From assembly GCA_902806595.1 (NCBI GenBank), contig CADCXC010000010.1:496001-560000 (forward strand): a stretch of 64,000 bases of DNA. Direction: 5' to 3'. Below are positions 37,047 to 46,888 of this stretch, piece after piece. This DNA is from Pyrenopolyporus hunteri (taxonomy: Eukaryota > Ascomycota > Sordariomycetes > Xylariales > Hypoxylaceae). A program made the position numbers and the translations under genes. The number at the start of each line of letters is the position of its first letter. Positions within the stretch are counted from its first letter, which is position 1. Under the pieces are notes generated by a model, which was not told the origin of the DNA, did no database searches, and was given only the letters and a program-made list of their open reading frames with translations.

Positions 37047-38008
37047 TAAAAGGGCGTTAAAATAAATGCCTTAATTACATTTATTTATTTTATTAATTAC
37101 GTTTAATATTTAAATATTTTAAATAATATTATAAATTATATTAATTATAATGTTATATATTATTAATATTATTATAATTAAAATTTATAAATAAATAATA
37201 TTATAAATAAATTATTTATATATTAATTTTTTTTTAACGTTAATAAATTTTAAAAACGAAAAAATTAACGAAAAATTTAAAAATTAATATAATTAAAATA
37301 TTTATTTTAACGTTTTTTTATCGAGTTACGATTTAACGTTAATATATTATATTAAATTATAATAAATAAAATTTTATATTTATATAAAATATAAATATAC
37401 GACGTAATAATTAATTATTATTAATAATTTTATAATTTATTATATTAAAATATAAACGATTTTTTAAAAATAATTTTTTTTTTAAATATTTATTTAAATT
37501 AAAAAATTATTATTTTTAAATAATAAAAATAATTTAAAAATTAATTAATATATTTTTTTAAAATTAAAAAAAAAATAAAAAAAAAATAATAAATAATATA
37601 ATATATTATATTATTATTTTTTTTAATAAATTTAATCGTTTTACGTATAATTTAATTGTAAATAACGAAAAATCGAAACTATATCGTATATAAAAAATAT
37701 TTTAAATAATATACTTAAATAAATAAATAAATAATAAAAAAACGTTAAAATAAATATTTTAATTATATTAATTTTTAAATTTTTTATTAATTTTTTCGTT
37801 TTTAAAATTTATTAACGTTAAAAAAAAACTAATATATAAATAATTTATTTATAATATTATTTATTTATAAATTTTAATTATGATAATATTAATAATGTAT
37901 AACGTTATAATTAATACAATTTATAGTATTATTTGGGATATTTAAGTACTAGGCGTGGCTGGTGAAATAGGTGGGTGTGGCTGAGGTATTTATTTTAACG
38001 CCCTTTTG
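37047..38008. mobile_element. RIP-mutated composite inverted element (two MITE units around a 414-bp spacer)
   Basis: The two halves 37047-37320 and 37735-38008 are 274-bp units in inverted orientation around a 414-bp A/T-rich spacer. Each is homologous to the intact 271-bp MITE at 62616-62886, including its own terminal repeats (outer AAAAGGGCGTTAAAATAAAT; inner TAAAAAAACGTTAAAATAAA, a transition-mutated form of CAGAAGGGCGTCAAAATAAA). The last 60 bp on the right and first 25 bp on the left keep normal G+C; everything between is almost pure A/T with C kept mainly in CpG. No coding capacity. A clear target-site duplication was not found (flanks CTTATT and CCCGGC). Confidence 0.85.
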
Positions 38009-38308
38009 CCCGGCCCCTCCATAATGCCTAGCCGCAATACCTCGCGGTTGCACTTCTAAAGGCCTCCAGGCCGTACTTACAACAGGCATTTAGATTCTGG
38101 ATAACCAAAGACATCCCAGACCCAGCCTGATACAACAACAATAAGTGGAGTATACCATGCGTCATTCATACCTACTCAGTACTCATACAAAACGATGCTA
38201 AGGAGAAACGAGGCGCTGGGAATGTATTTGAATTAATACAAGCATAACGAATTCCTGGGAAGGAGGGTATCTCATCCACATTCTGCCTGTGGTTCACTGT
38301 GTAATTTC
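38009..38308. other. Gap between composite element and sulfurtransferase gene
   Basis: The 3' flank of the minus-strand sulfurtransferase gene. No gene or repeat of note. Confidence 0.45.
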
Positions 38309-39381
38309 CTACTCATCCTTTCGAATCAAGGAATCTGAGGGGCTGACTCGTTGAGCCCATTCTCTACATACCCGTCAGTCATCAAGGGGAGAATCTCTTC
38401 TAATGGTATGGATTTAACTCACGTCCAGCTGCCGTCGTAGACTCTTCGGGTCTCCGGAGAGCCGTAGCCCGCTTCCTCGAGAGCGGTATCAATGACCACG
38501 GCCGTCACCCCGGTACCGCAAGTTGATATGATAGGCCTCGACGGGTCTACTCCTTTCTCCTTGAATAACTTCTGCAGTTGCTCTTTTGGTAGAAAGGCCT
38601 TGGTCTCGGGGTCGAGAACCGCACTAAAAGGGATGTTGATGGAACCGGGCATATGGCCAGACGAGAGGCCTTCTCTGGGCTCGGGGTCTTTGCCGGTGAA
38701 TCTGCCATGAGGCCTCGCGTCAATAATCTGTACACCCTCGGCGCCTTCCTTGTTATAGTCCAAGGCCACCTCCCGGACCTGTTCAAAGCTTGCAATCTTC
38801 GTCTCGTCCGGTTTGGGGATTGGGTACGGATTACACTCCACGCTGTAGAGTTCGCCCGACTCGGTAGGAAAGCCTTGCTCTACCCACAGCTTGAAGTTGT
38901 TCAGAACATGCACCTTAGGGTGGCCGAACACTCTAAGGGTCCAGCCTACTCTCGGTGCGCTGAATATGCCCAATTCTTTGGTGTCGTACACTACCACCGT
39001 GTCTTCCTTGCGGATACCAAGAGAGCTCATGGCCTCGGCAAAGGTTTTGGCACTCGGAAGCATATGAGGGTAAGGGCTTCGTTTATCAATGACCTTGTCA
39101 AGGTCGAAGAAGCGGGCTTTTGGTATTCGTTTCTCGCGGAAGACATCGATGCCTTTTCGCTCGTCATTTGGTAGGAACCAGGCAGCACATAGGGGTATGA
39201 TTCGGGGCTCGGGGCTGATGGGCGATGGTGGACTCTTCTTTAGAGCGTCTGCTAACTCTTTAGGTGTTACTAGGTAGGATGAGAGCTTTCGGCGCGATTC
39301 TATGAAACCGAATTGGCATTTCTGGAAACCGTGCCGTGGAAGGAGAGCTCTAGTGGAGCGGAATATTGCAAGAGTCGCCAT
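38309..39381 (-). CDS. Mitochondrial rhodanese-type sulfurtransferase (thiosulfate/3-mercaptopyruvate)
   Basis: Transfers sulfane sulfur to cyanide or other thiophilic acceptors; two-domain family members are usually mitochondrial and some serve tRNA thiolation or cysteine catabolism. Exons on the minus strand are 39381-38423 and 38363-38309 (59-nt intron, GTGAGT donor, TGTAG acceptor), giving 337 aa; the join restores YDGSWTEWAQR, a family-conserved end. Two rhodanese domains: about 50-185 (inactive) and about 205-325 (catalytic). The active-site loop is STCGTGVTA with Cys near residue 288; CGxGVTA is closer to mercaptopyruvate than thiosulfate sulfurtransferases. The N-terminus (MATLAIFRSTRALLPRHGFQ) is basic and Ser/Arg-rich without acids, as in a mitochondrial presequence. 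Divergent from APC11. Confidence 0.92.
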
Positions 39382-40390
39382 AGCTTGACGGCTCAATGGG
39401 CGGCGCTCTCTGATGCGATTATTTATGCTACGTATGCGCACAGGCCGACGGGCGAATCCTTATCCTCAGATGTGGTGATACTTGAAAATCGGGTTTTCTG
39501 GGCGGCTGAGGTCCGGTCGCCACTTAAGACTGAGCAATCCAGATCGGCATATCGCCAGGAGTGGTCGCGAGTGTCTGTGTTTGGACAGGACAAAGGTGAT
39601 GCTCGAATGATCGAATAAACTCCAATTCAACCCAGAGCTTGGAGAAAATGTATGGTGCGGGGTCTCTGCGTAGATGACACCTAGGTACCTGGGGTTAGCT
39701 AGCTGCTTCCCTTTGTCGAGCTTGTTAGGAATGGACACCTGATGGGCTTTGCGACGGCGTGAAGTCAAATCTCCAAACTCCGGTAACTTAGAAGTCTCTA
39801 ATAAGCATGCATGTACTTGCACCCAAGTTGTAAGAGGCGCCTGCTACCGCTATCCACGAAATTTAATGGTGGAGTACAACCCATTACCGCCTCCATGTAT
39901 GCATATGAGGCATTGATGACGAGCAGACTAGGCTAATGCGAATGCGTATAGGATGGGATTGGCTGTTGTCTTATATTGGTATATAGGTACCTACCTAGGT
40001 ACCTGTATACGTGTCCGAGTAGTTATGGTTTGTTGCATATTGCTCCAGCCGCGTTTGTACCTCTACCTGAGGAATGGTGCGACTTGATACATGGTAGGCG
40101 CATGGGTAGGTAGGTGCCCCCGCTTAAATAACAGGTGGTACCTAAAGAAAATCATTGGTACCGGGTGATGGGCGGCCAACCACTAAATCCGTATACCTAC
40201 TAACCTACCCACGGTACCTATGATGGGCCATAATACTACCTGAATTATTATCAATAATTAATCTGGAAACACGAAGAGTAATAATAGGGCGACAAGCAAC
40301 GACAGGTTCTCTGCTTTATCGATTCCTTTCTCGGCGGCCACCCCCGGAAAAAGGTAGACCTCAAGCATCTGAGTAAGGTATACTCTCTCA
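39382..40390. promoter_or_regulatory. Divergent intergenic region between sulfurtransferase and APC11 genes
   Basis: No gene supported. It contains TACCTAGGTA motifs at about 39680 and 39985. It should include both promoters; no specific element identified. Confidence 0.45.
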
Positions 40391-40933
40391 ATGAAGGTCA
40401 AAATCAAGCAGTGGAACGCCGTTGCAACATGGAGGTGGGATCTCCCGGAAGACGATGTCTGTGGTATTTGTCAAGTCCATTTTGACGGGACATGCCCGAC
40501 CTGCAAATATCCAGGCGACGATTGCAGTCTCTGTAAGTCAATCCTCCCTCCTACATGCCCACCCCCTTTGTGCTTTCCTTCTCTTCCTTTTCTTCTTCTC
40601 TGCAAATCATCCACAAGCTGACTCTTTCTAGTATCAGGAAAATGTGGCCATAATTTTCACATGGTCAGTGTGAGGCACAGCTCCGCTGTCGTAGAATCAG
40701 GATGTGCTAACACTATAAAGCACTGCATCATGGAATGGATAAAACAGGATTCGGCCAAGGGGCAATGCCCAATGTGTCGACAGAGTAAGTCAACCCCTCC
40801 CCCCTTTCATAAAACCTGTAGCGTGGCAGCTAATGTACTATATTTTTCTTATATAGAATTTGAATGGGAAACAGACGCTGGGACGGTTCAGCAGCCGGGT
40901 GAAGAGGGGCAAGACATGGTTACTGAACAGTGA
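40391..40933 (+). CDS. APC11: Anaphase-promoting complex RING-H2 subunit APC11
   Basis: Catalytic RING subunit of the APC/C ubiquitin ligase; recruits E2 enzymes to ubiquitinate securin and mitotic cyclins. Four exons, 40391-40532, 40632-40663, 40721-40784 and 40857-40933, with introns of 99, 57 and 72 nt, all with GT...AG ends and matching phases; 104 aa. The start MKVKIKQWNAVATWRWDLPEDDVCGIC is family-typical. Cys/His ligands continue through CPTCKYPGDDCSL, SGKCGHNFHMHCIMEW and GQCPMCRQKFEW, the RING-H2 pattern with the extra zinc site of APC11. A short acidic tail follows. Exon 2 is only 32 nt, so automated callers could miss part of the RING. Confidence 0.95.
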
Positions 40934-41748
40934 TGAGAATGCTATGTTGAGTGTCACTAGACACATTTTGGTTCCTTACGGCTTATACTTTATTTTGCTT
41001 TGCGCCGGAGTTTAGATTATGAATACCTAGGTAGTAAGTGATCTTCCGGCTTCGACTTGGATTATAATGCTAATTATCACTTCCTTTCTTAACAAGACTA
41101 GGTAACATTAGAAAAGGACCTATGGTTGCCCAATGTCTATGGAAATACCACCCCCACCTCATACTCCCTGATGGATGTCTGCTATAGACGATACCTAGAC
41201 ACCTACATATACATGTAGACCAGCCCGTGACACGTAATACCTACATGCATGGAGGTACGCTAAATGTACTGAACATACGTACCTCATACATTAATGCGTG
41301 TGTATACCTTACGGTTTTTTTTTTTTTTTTTTGTTTCTTTTGGGCTTGGTGTTCGCTTCTTCGGTCAGGGAGCTCCCGTCCCTGCATTTAGCTGGCCCCC
41401 GTCTAAGTAACCTCTCCTTTCCCCACATACCCGATAAGATAGAAGCTCAGACACGAACAGAGCTAGGCTTTCTCAGGTGGATACCTTGCTAGGTACGGTA
41501 GGTACCACTTACTTCCAGCTTGCAGCTTGCATGACACCACCTGCAGGTCGTCCATCACTCAAAGTACTTCTTTCTGCCCGGTCCTGCAAACCCTTTGGGC
41601 TCTCTCATCCCCCATTAACTTTTCCAACCTATGGGACCTTGAACATGATGCGCCAGCCTCTTCTTGGACAATTTCATCTCAACTTTCCTTCGCCCGCTCC
41701 TAACATGCAAACAGTCCCCTCGATGACCTCCATCCACCAACTCTCAAG
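40934..41748. other. Intergenic region
   Basis: Same-strand gap between APC11 and the next gene. It contains an oligo-T run at about 41315-41332. No gene supported. Confidence 0.45.
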
Positions 41749-42471
41749 ATGACCGAGCCTGCGTTGGAACAACCGCCGATGGCGGATACTTACCACGACC
41801 AAGACCACGAGCCGCCCTCCTTTGCGCCCATATTTACCCTCGTAAAGAATACGTCAACGCGTACATTCCATCACCCGCATGTGCGCTACATCTTCAGCGA
41901 CGATGACCCGGACATCCTAACGCAAGCGCTAGCCGAACTCGACGCCCGTGCCGACGACTCTTCCTCCGACCCGACCTACTCTCTCAATAGGGCCATGGTA
42001 TTGGACCTGGCCCTTAATCCTACGGGTGGATATAGCGTCGCTTGCGCTTCGAGCTTGTCGCCGTCGTGGGCGGTGTTGGATGCGCAACTTAGCCAGATAT
42101 CCCCACCTTCATCCGAGGGGGGTGGTAATAATGACAACGAAGCTGGGGATAGCGGCAGCCGAGCTGACCGCCTTATGCTACAGATCGAGGGTGTTGAAAG
42201 CAATGGTCTCGGCTCGGAAGGCGGCATGTCCGGAGACGGAAGCGGACGGGGCTCGGGCAGTGCTAGCGGCGGTGGAAGTGGCCAGCATGATCGCGACAGA
42301 GGAGAGACGGAAGATTACAACAACCTAGTGGACAAATTCGAAAGGCGGATGGCCACGCTACGGAAAATCGTGGATGCCGGCAAGGAGAGACAACGTAGGA
42401 TTAGCCCGGGTGCATACACGGCTCTAGAGCCCACGCAACATGCAACAGAGGATATTGAAACGGCAGATTGA
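41749..42471 (+). CDS. Conserved hypothetical protein with YIFSDDD motif
   Basis: Single exon, 240 aa. The N-terminal 100 residues look ordered and family-like: FAPIFTLVKNTSTRTFHHPHVRYIFSDDDPDILTQAL, then a segment ending NPTGGYSVACASSLSPSWAVLDAQL. After residue 115 it is low-complexity, rich in Gly, Ser and Asp (GSGRGSGSASGGGSG), followed by a short charged helix (NNLVDKFERRMATLRKIVDAGKERQRRI). I recognise the N-terminal motif only as a Pezizomycotina conserved pattern without known function. Start is the first ATG (MTEPALEQPP). No signal peptide or membrane segment. Confidence 0.72.
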   Translation: MTEPALEQPPMADTYHDQDHEPPSFAPIFTLVKNTSTRTFHHPHVRYIFSDDDPDILTQALAELDARADDSSSDPTYSLNRAMVLDLALNPTGGYSVACASSLSPSWAVLDAQLSQISPPSSEGGGNNDNEAGDSGSRADRLMLQIEGVESNGLGSEGGMSGDGSGRGSGSASGGGSGQHDRDRGETEDYNNLVDKFERRMATLRKIVDAGKERQRRISPGAYTALEPTQHATEDIETAD

Positions 42472-44457
42472 TGTATCGAGGGGGGATTTATGTCTGCCCC
42501 GTGTAAGCTCGGGCTGCGACATCCACGCACAATCCTGGTTCATCTCAAATATGTTAGAACGATCTAGGTATTGGCGTCGAGTCAGCGGAATCATACCAAG
42601 GCCGCGTACAAATGACGAGAAGGAACACAGAACTGCAGATCGTCGCTTGGATCAGGAGTATCACGAGAAATTGAGTGGCCGAGGCTAAGGGAATGTGGCT
42701 TAAGCATGCTGCATAGACTCCGGATAAGGACGGCCTATGAATCAGGCCGCGTCCAATTTGTGGATTCAGAAAGCCTCGCCTTTGAAATATGCAACGAGAA
42801 CTTATCCAGACATAATAATACGATCGAAGATCAAATATTTCTACCAAATGCCAAAGTGTTTAAGCTTCCAGTTCAGCGTGTTCGTCCCGTGACGGGTATG
42901 ACATGTATGCGCCCTATACAGGGATGTCATAGAATATCGTCACTCTTTAATCGAGTTTCTTAGCCCCTGAATGGATATCGTTTATAAGCTACTTTGGATT
43001 AATAATAGGCTATACATAATATGAGTTGTTTAGTGTAGCTATTTAAGCGATATCTCTATCTAGCCCGATCATTACTCCAAGAAACTTGAAGCGGCTTCGA
43101 TAGACCGCAAAGTCGTATAGAACACACCACTTTTTTTTTTTTTTTTCCGATTTTTAATCAGAGCATCGCCTGGATATTCTACGATATGCTGTTCCAGTAA
43201 AGGCGGTACAATTCGCCGAGAATAGTCGTTTGTCAAGTCAGCGGCGGCATCATACTACCTTAGCCTTGAGAGCGGAATGGTCTGTAGCTTGTGAGGCATC
43301 CTTTGCGGACTACTCGTGCTAATATGCCATATGTTAAATGCCGCTTATTAAATGTCTACCTAGGTAGGTAGGTACCTACCAAGTCGGTAGAGTTATTGTG
43401 GCTGCTGGATAACTTCCGTGAGCTGTTGTATTAAAGTTGCGGTCTACCCCTTTAACGATCTCGTTTATTTCGTGAGAGTTTGATTAGAGCAATCCATGAG
43501 CGGTCTACAAATTTGATATGGAATTCGACTCGTCTAAAGGCCGGAATGCGTTCGATTTAAGCCCCGTTAGCTTTCTTCTGGAAAGCTGTGATACCCACGA
43601 ATTACTTTTTCAGCTGTACCTTGCGTAACCTGGGCAAGGTAGTAGGTGTTTACAAAGAGTACGTGTTTGACACTTACTATATTATTTAATATAAGAATCG
43701 CATGATTGGATCAGATCCCCTATTGCATCCGTCGGACTTAAGCGTGTTTGGGTGATGCTATTAAAGAGAACGACTTCTCATCGCTGTGGCGGCCTCAAAC
43801 CTCCCAAGGAGATCTGAGAAGAAGCATAGGCGGAAGATGCCGAAGCTCCTTAGCGTAGGTAGGTATCATTGTCTTGGGAAATTGCATATACGACATTACC
43901 TATATGTAGATACCTACCTACTTAGGTACCTACATAAATTACAGGGTAGGTATCTATGTTGTGTCTCTGTGTCTCCGGAGGACGAAGTTGACGATACTTA
44001 GGACAACCCTTGCCGGGCTCAGAAGCCTTGCGCGTCCCACCTTGTCCCAACCCCTGAATTACCACTGACCAACGAACCGACGAGCCAGCCTCTTTGAAAC
44101 GCTGATTTTGTAACAAGTCTGCCGCAGGTTTCGACAACGCCACAACAAAAGCGATTGGGCTCCCTCTTTCGTCGTCACACAATCGATAATTGTCCTGTCT
44201 TGGGTAAAAAGTAAAATCCATTGAAATAGAACTCCCCCGGTTCTTATATCGCAGGAGAGAAAGCTTGGCGTTCTCTTCTCTTGAATCTTTTGTTTGTCCC
44301 ATCTCTATTTCTCATCGGCAGGCCTGGACCGGCGATCGTAGTGCTGCGCATTTTACGGCCGCTGGATTAACTTCTTTTTATTTTCGAATCTACTGTATTG
44401 TATTAACATTATTGGCGTTTCCCCAATTCTGGTCGACCCTAAAGAAGATAAGACAAC
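42472..44457. other. Intergenic region upstream of the RCR-like gene
   Basis: About 2 kb with no supported gene. It contains an oligo-T run at about 43130-43147 and TACCTAGGTA clusters at about 43359-43380 and 43905-43930. A minus-strand frame of 126 codons at 43922-44302 was examined and not accepted. Confidence 0.45.
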
Positions 44458-45091
44458 ATGTTTGGGAAGACACGAATCCCGCCTTATGTCCCGTCGTCGG
44501 ACGGGGTGGTGCGCCGCCAGTACGTCGAGGAAAACGGCCGCGAGGTTTGGTTCTGGTATACTCGGGTATGTATCGGAATGCCCCAGTGTGGGTGATGCCT
44601 CTAACGCTGTAAATAGACGGGAGTCATCGTCAAATGGTCTCTGTTCCTCGGCGTCATCCTCTTGATCACACTCTACCTCGTCCTCGGGCGCATGCATGCT
44701 AGAAAACGCGTGAGGAGAGGCATGAAGCCACTTGGCTACCACGGCGTACGTATAGCTCACCAGCGGCGTCCCCTACCCAGTCGCCGTTGGGATGTTTGAC
44801 AGTCCGACTAACTTTTTACAGTGGCTACTTTCGCGCCAGGAGAGGGCTACGGTCGACCCCCAATATGCTTGGCCGCAAGCATCCTACACGAACTACCAGC
44901 CGGGGCCGGGCTACGGACCCGGCGCGTACGGGATGCACCCTGTGCCTCCACCCACCTACGACCCAAATAATCGCCCACCGATGTACGAGGGAGGCCCACC
45001 GCCGATGGGAGGTTCCAAGATCGACCCGGCTCAGACTGCTCAAGACTACGCGCCGCCTCCTGGACCGCCGCCTTCTGCCGCACAGAGATGA
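44458..45091 (+). CDS. RCR-like single-pass membrane protein with PPxY motifs
   Basis: Three exons, 44458-44565, 44617-44745 and 44822-45091, all phase 0 (introns 51 and 76 nt, GTATGT and GTACGT donors), 168 aa. One hydrophobic segment (VKWSLFLGVILLITLYLVLG, about 40-60) is followed by a basic stop-transfer stretch (RMHARKRVRRGMKPL) and a Pro/Tyr/Gly-rich cytosolic tail. The tail has two PPxY motifs, PPTY and PPMY, which bind WW domains of Rsp5/Nedd4 ubiquitin ligases. The layout matches the RCR (resistance to Congo red) family, whose yeast members sort plasma-membrane proteins and affect cell-wall chitin. Family assignment rests on layout and is moderate; exon structure is well supported by frame. 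Confidence 0.8.
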
Positions 45092-45432
45092 TTGGTTAGC
45101 TGCGGTGGGAGATGTTCGGGCTACGCTGCTTAATGTTGAGAAGTGATAGTAGCTTATGTGTGGGATCTTGTCGAATTCTATACGCAGGCTTGTGGACGCA
45201 TAGGAAACAGTTATCTTGAATATAGTGGATTGTTCAAGCAGTTCGGGTGTGGAACATGAATTTCTATTGTAACCCTACATTTACATCCCAGAGTTGCGTG
45301 CCGTAAAACTCCGAATGGCGTCCTCGCGTACTATTCCCTACGCATGTTCCTGAAATAAGTAAGTTAAAATATTGCGCCTTTCCGGGTATCTGTGAAAACA
45401 GTCAAACTCCGTATACAGGTGGTAACACCCTT
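45092..45432. other. Convergent intergenic region
   Basis: 3' flanks of the RCR-like gene and the polyQ protein gene. Nothing else seen. Confidence 0.45.
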
Positions 45433-46550
45433 TCAATCCACTTCCATTGCATCCGGATCGTCATTAGAACTTGCGGCCATCATATTGCCGTTCATAAACC
45501 CGTTCATCGTATTTGGCAAGCCTGGCGGGTTGGATGCGGAGGGAAGGGATACGGTGGGCGGTGTTGAAGGCGAGGCCGCAGGGTTCGGCGAAGGCGCGGG
45601 CTGCTGATCGCGTTCCTCCTTCTGTTTTTCCCTAGCCCGCTGCCTCGCCTCGAGAATGGCTTTCCTCACACTATCTTGCTCCTTGGGCACGGTTAGCGAG
45701 GTGGGCTCGCTGTATAGGACTAGTTGCATGCCGGCAATCTCGCCGTCTTTGTTGGCTAGCAAGGAGGGCGGGATGCGGTTTTGCATGAGGTGTTTCTCGA
45801 TGTCCGGTAAGAAGACTAGACGACCGTTTGCGTCCGTATCGGACTCACTGTCGGAGAGCTCGTCGTCGAGGTTGTAGATGTACACCTTGTGCTTGGAGTC
45901 GTCGAGTTGCATGACATCATTTTCGGGAATTTTCGTCAACGAGGCACACTCGGTTGGCCTGAGCTGGGGGCTCTCGACCGGAACGTAGAGCTTTTGGCCA
46001 TTTTGTTCTGGCGTAAGCAACGATGTCAGCGACACGCTCCTTAGATTTAGAGGGATCGATGAATCAGGGGAATTGGTGCGGGACGAGCACGGAAGAGCTT
46101 ACCAAGATTGAGAAGACTTAGCCTCTTAGATAGTCTTTCGTTGTCCTGAGACTCGGCTTTCCTCTTGCGCATCTTGCGCATATCTCCCCCGACATTGAGA
46201 TGCTGTTGCTGATGCTGTTGCTGATGCTGTTGCTGATGCTGTTGCTGATATTGGTACTGGTATTGGTACGGCTGTTGATATTGCGGCTGATATTGCGGTT
46301 GGCAATGTTGGTAATGCGGGTAGTCTTGTAGATGCGGTCGTTGTAACATATTGGAGTTGGAATGGTAACAGCCATTGGAGTTGGAGGTGGAATCGGGGAA
46401 GTGGAAACTGGTATCGTTAATGGAAGCAGCTGGAACAGAAGCTGCTGTAGCGATAGCGGGGAACTGCATGGCTCTGGGATTGGCTTCTGGCAGGTGTGGG
46501 AAAGCGGAAAGCGCCAGGGTAGATGAGCTTGGTCTAATTTCAATGTCCAT
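45433..46550 (-). CDS. Conserved hypothetical protein with polyglutamine-type N-terminal tract
   Basis: Exons on the minus strand are 46550-46103 and 46007-45433 (95-nt intron, GTAAGC donor, GCCAG acceptor), 340 aa; the join reads SLLNL|EQNGQKLYVPVES. Residues 1-115 are disordered and end in QQQHQQQHQQQHQQQH. A basic patch (KMRKRKAESQ) follows, possibly a nuclear signal. The conserved core runs from about 140 to 275: VYIYNLDDELSDSESD, RLVFLPDIEKHLMQNRIPP, MQLVLYSEPTSLTVP and DSVRKAILEARQRAREKQ. The C-terminus is Pro/Ser/Asn-rich. I recognise the core only as a fungal conserved pattern with no established role. An earlier acceptor (CTAAG) would break the frame, so GCCAG is preferred. Confidence 0.75.
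46201..46248 (-). repeat. 12-bp coding microsatellite (QQQH repeats)
   Basis: Four perfect 12-bp units (TGCTGTTGCTGA on the plus strand) encode QQQH or HQQQ blocks on the minus strand. The unit length is a multiple of three, so slippage keeps frame and alleles may vary in length. Confidence 0.9.
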
Positions 46551-46888
46551 GGACCCTTATCCCCGTGTGTCTTATCGGCTGGGTTCTTATCCGGCTCTTA
46601 TCCAACTCTTATCCAAATTTCTTTATCTTCTCTTTTCTCTCTCTCCCCCTCCTCTTTTCTTCGCAAGGCGGGCAAAGTCAACTTGTACCTAACTGTGCTC
46701 GGCGGCGAGATCGGCGGATAAATCCTGCGAGCAATTGAACTCGCCTCAATAAATAATTCTGGCCGTGTCGGTCCGATGTACCTCTACAATACGATCTCAA
46801 GGCTGCGAGGTTCGATTGTGTGCGTAAGGGTCGGTCGGTACGTATAGTGTCGCTAGGGTCCAATTGAAAGGGTTGGGTTTAAACTCGA
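46551..46888. promoter_or_regulatory. Divergent intergenic region between polyQ-protein and AlaRS genes
   Basis: A short shared upstream region for two divergent genes. It contains a pyrimidine-rich tract at about 46615-46665. No gene inside. Confidence 0.45.

Noticed and set aside
37041..38014. Target-site duplication around the composite element
   Set aside because: Flanks CTTATT and CCCGGC match only partly even if transitions are allowed.
39379..39441. Longer N-terminus for the sulfurtransferase
   Set aside because: The upstream extension begins with GTG, not ATG; the first ATG at 39381 gives a good mitochondrial presequence.
43922..44302. 126-codon minus-strand frame upstream of the RCR-like gene
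   Set aside because: Its end falls in a TACCTAGGTA-type repeat and it has no family resemblance; more likely promoter DNA.
44792..45091. Stand-alone 99-aa protein starting MFDSPTNFLQ
   Set aside because: The first 10 codons are intron sequence; the acceptor at 44820-44821 joins the rest to two upstream exons with a transmembrane segment.
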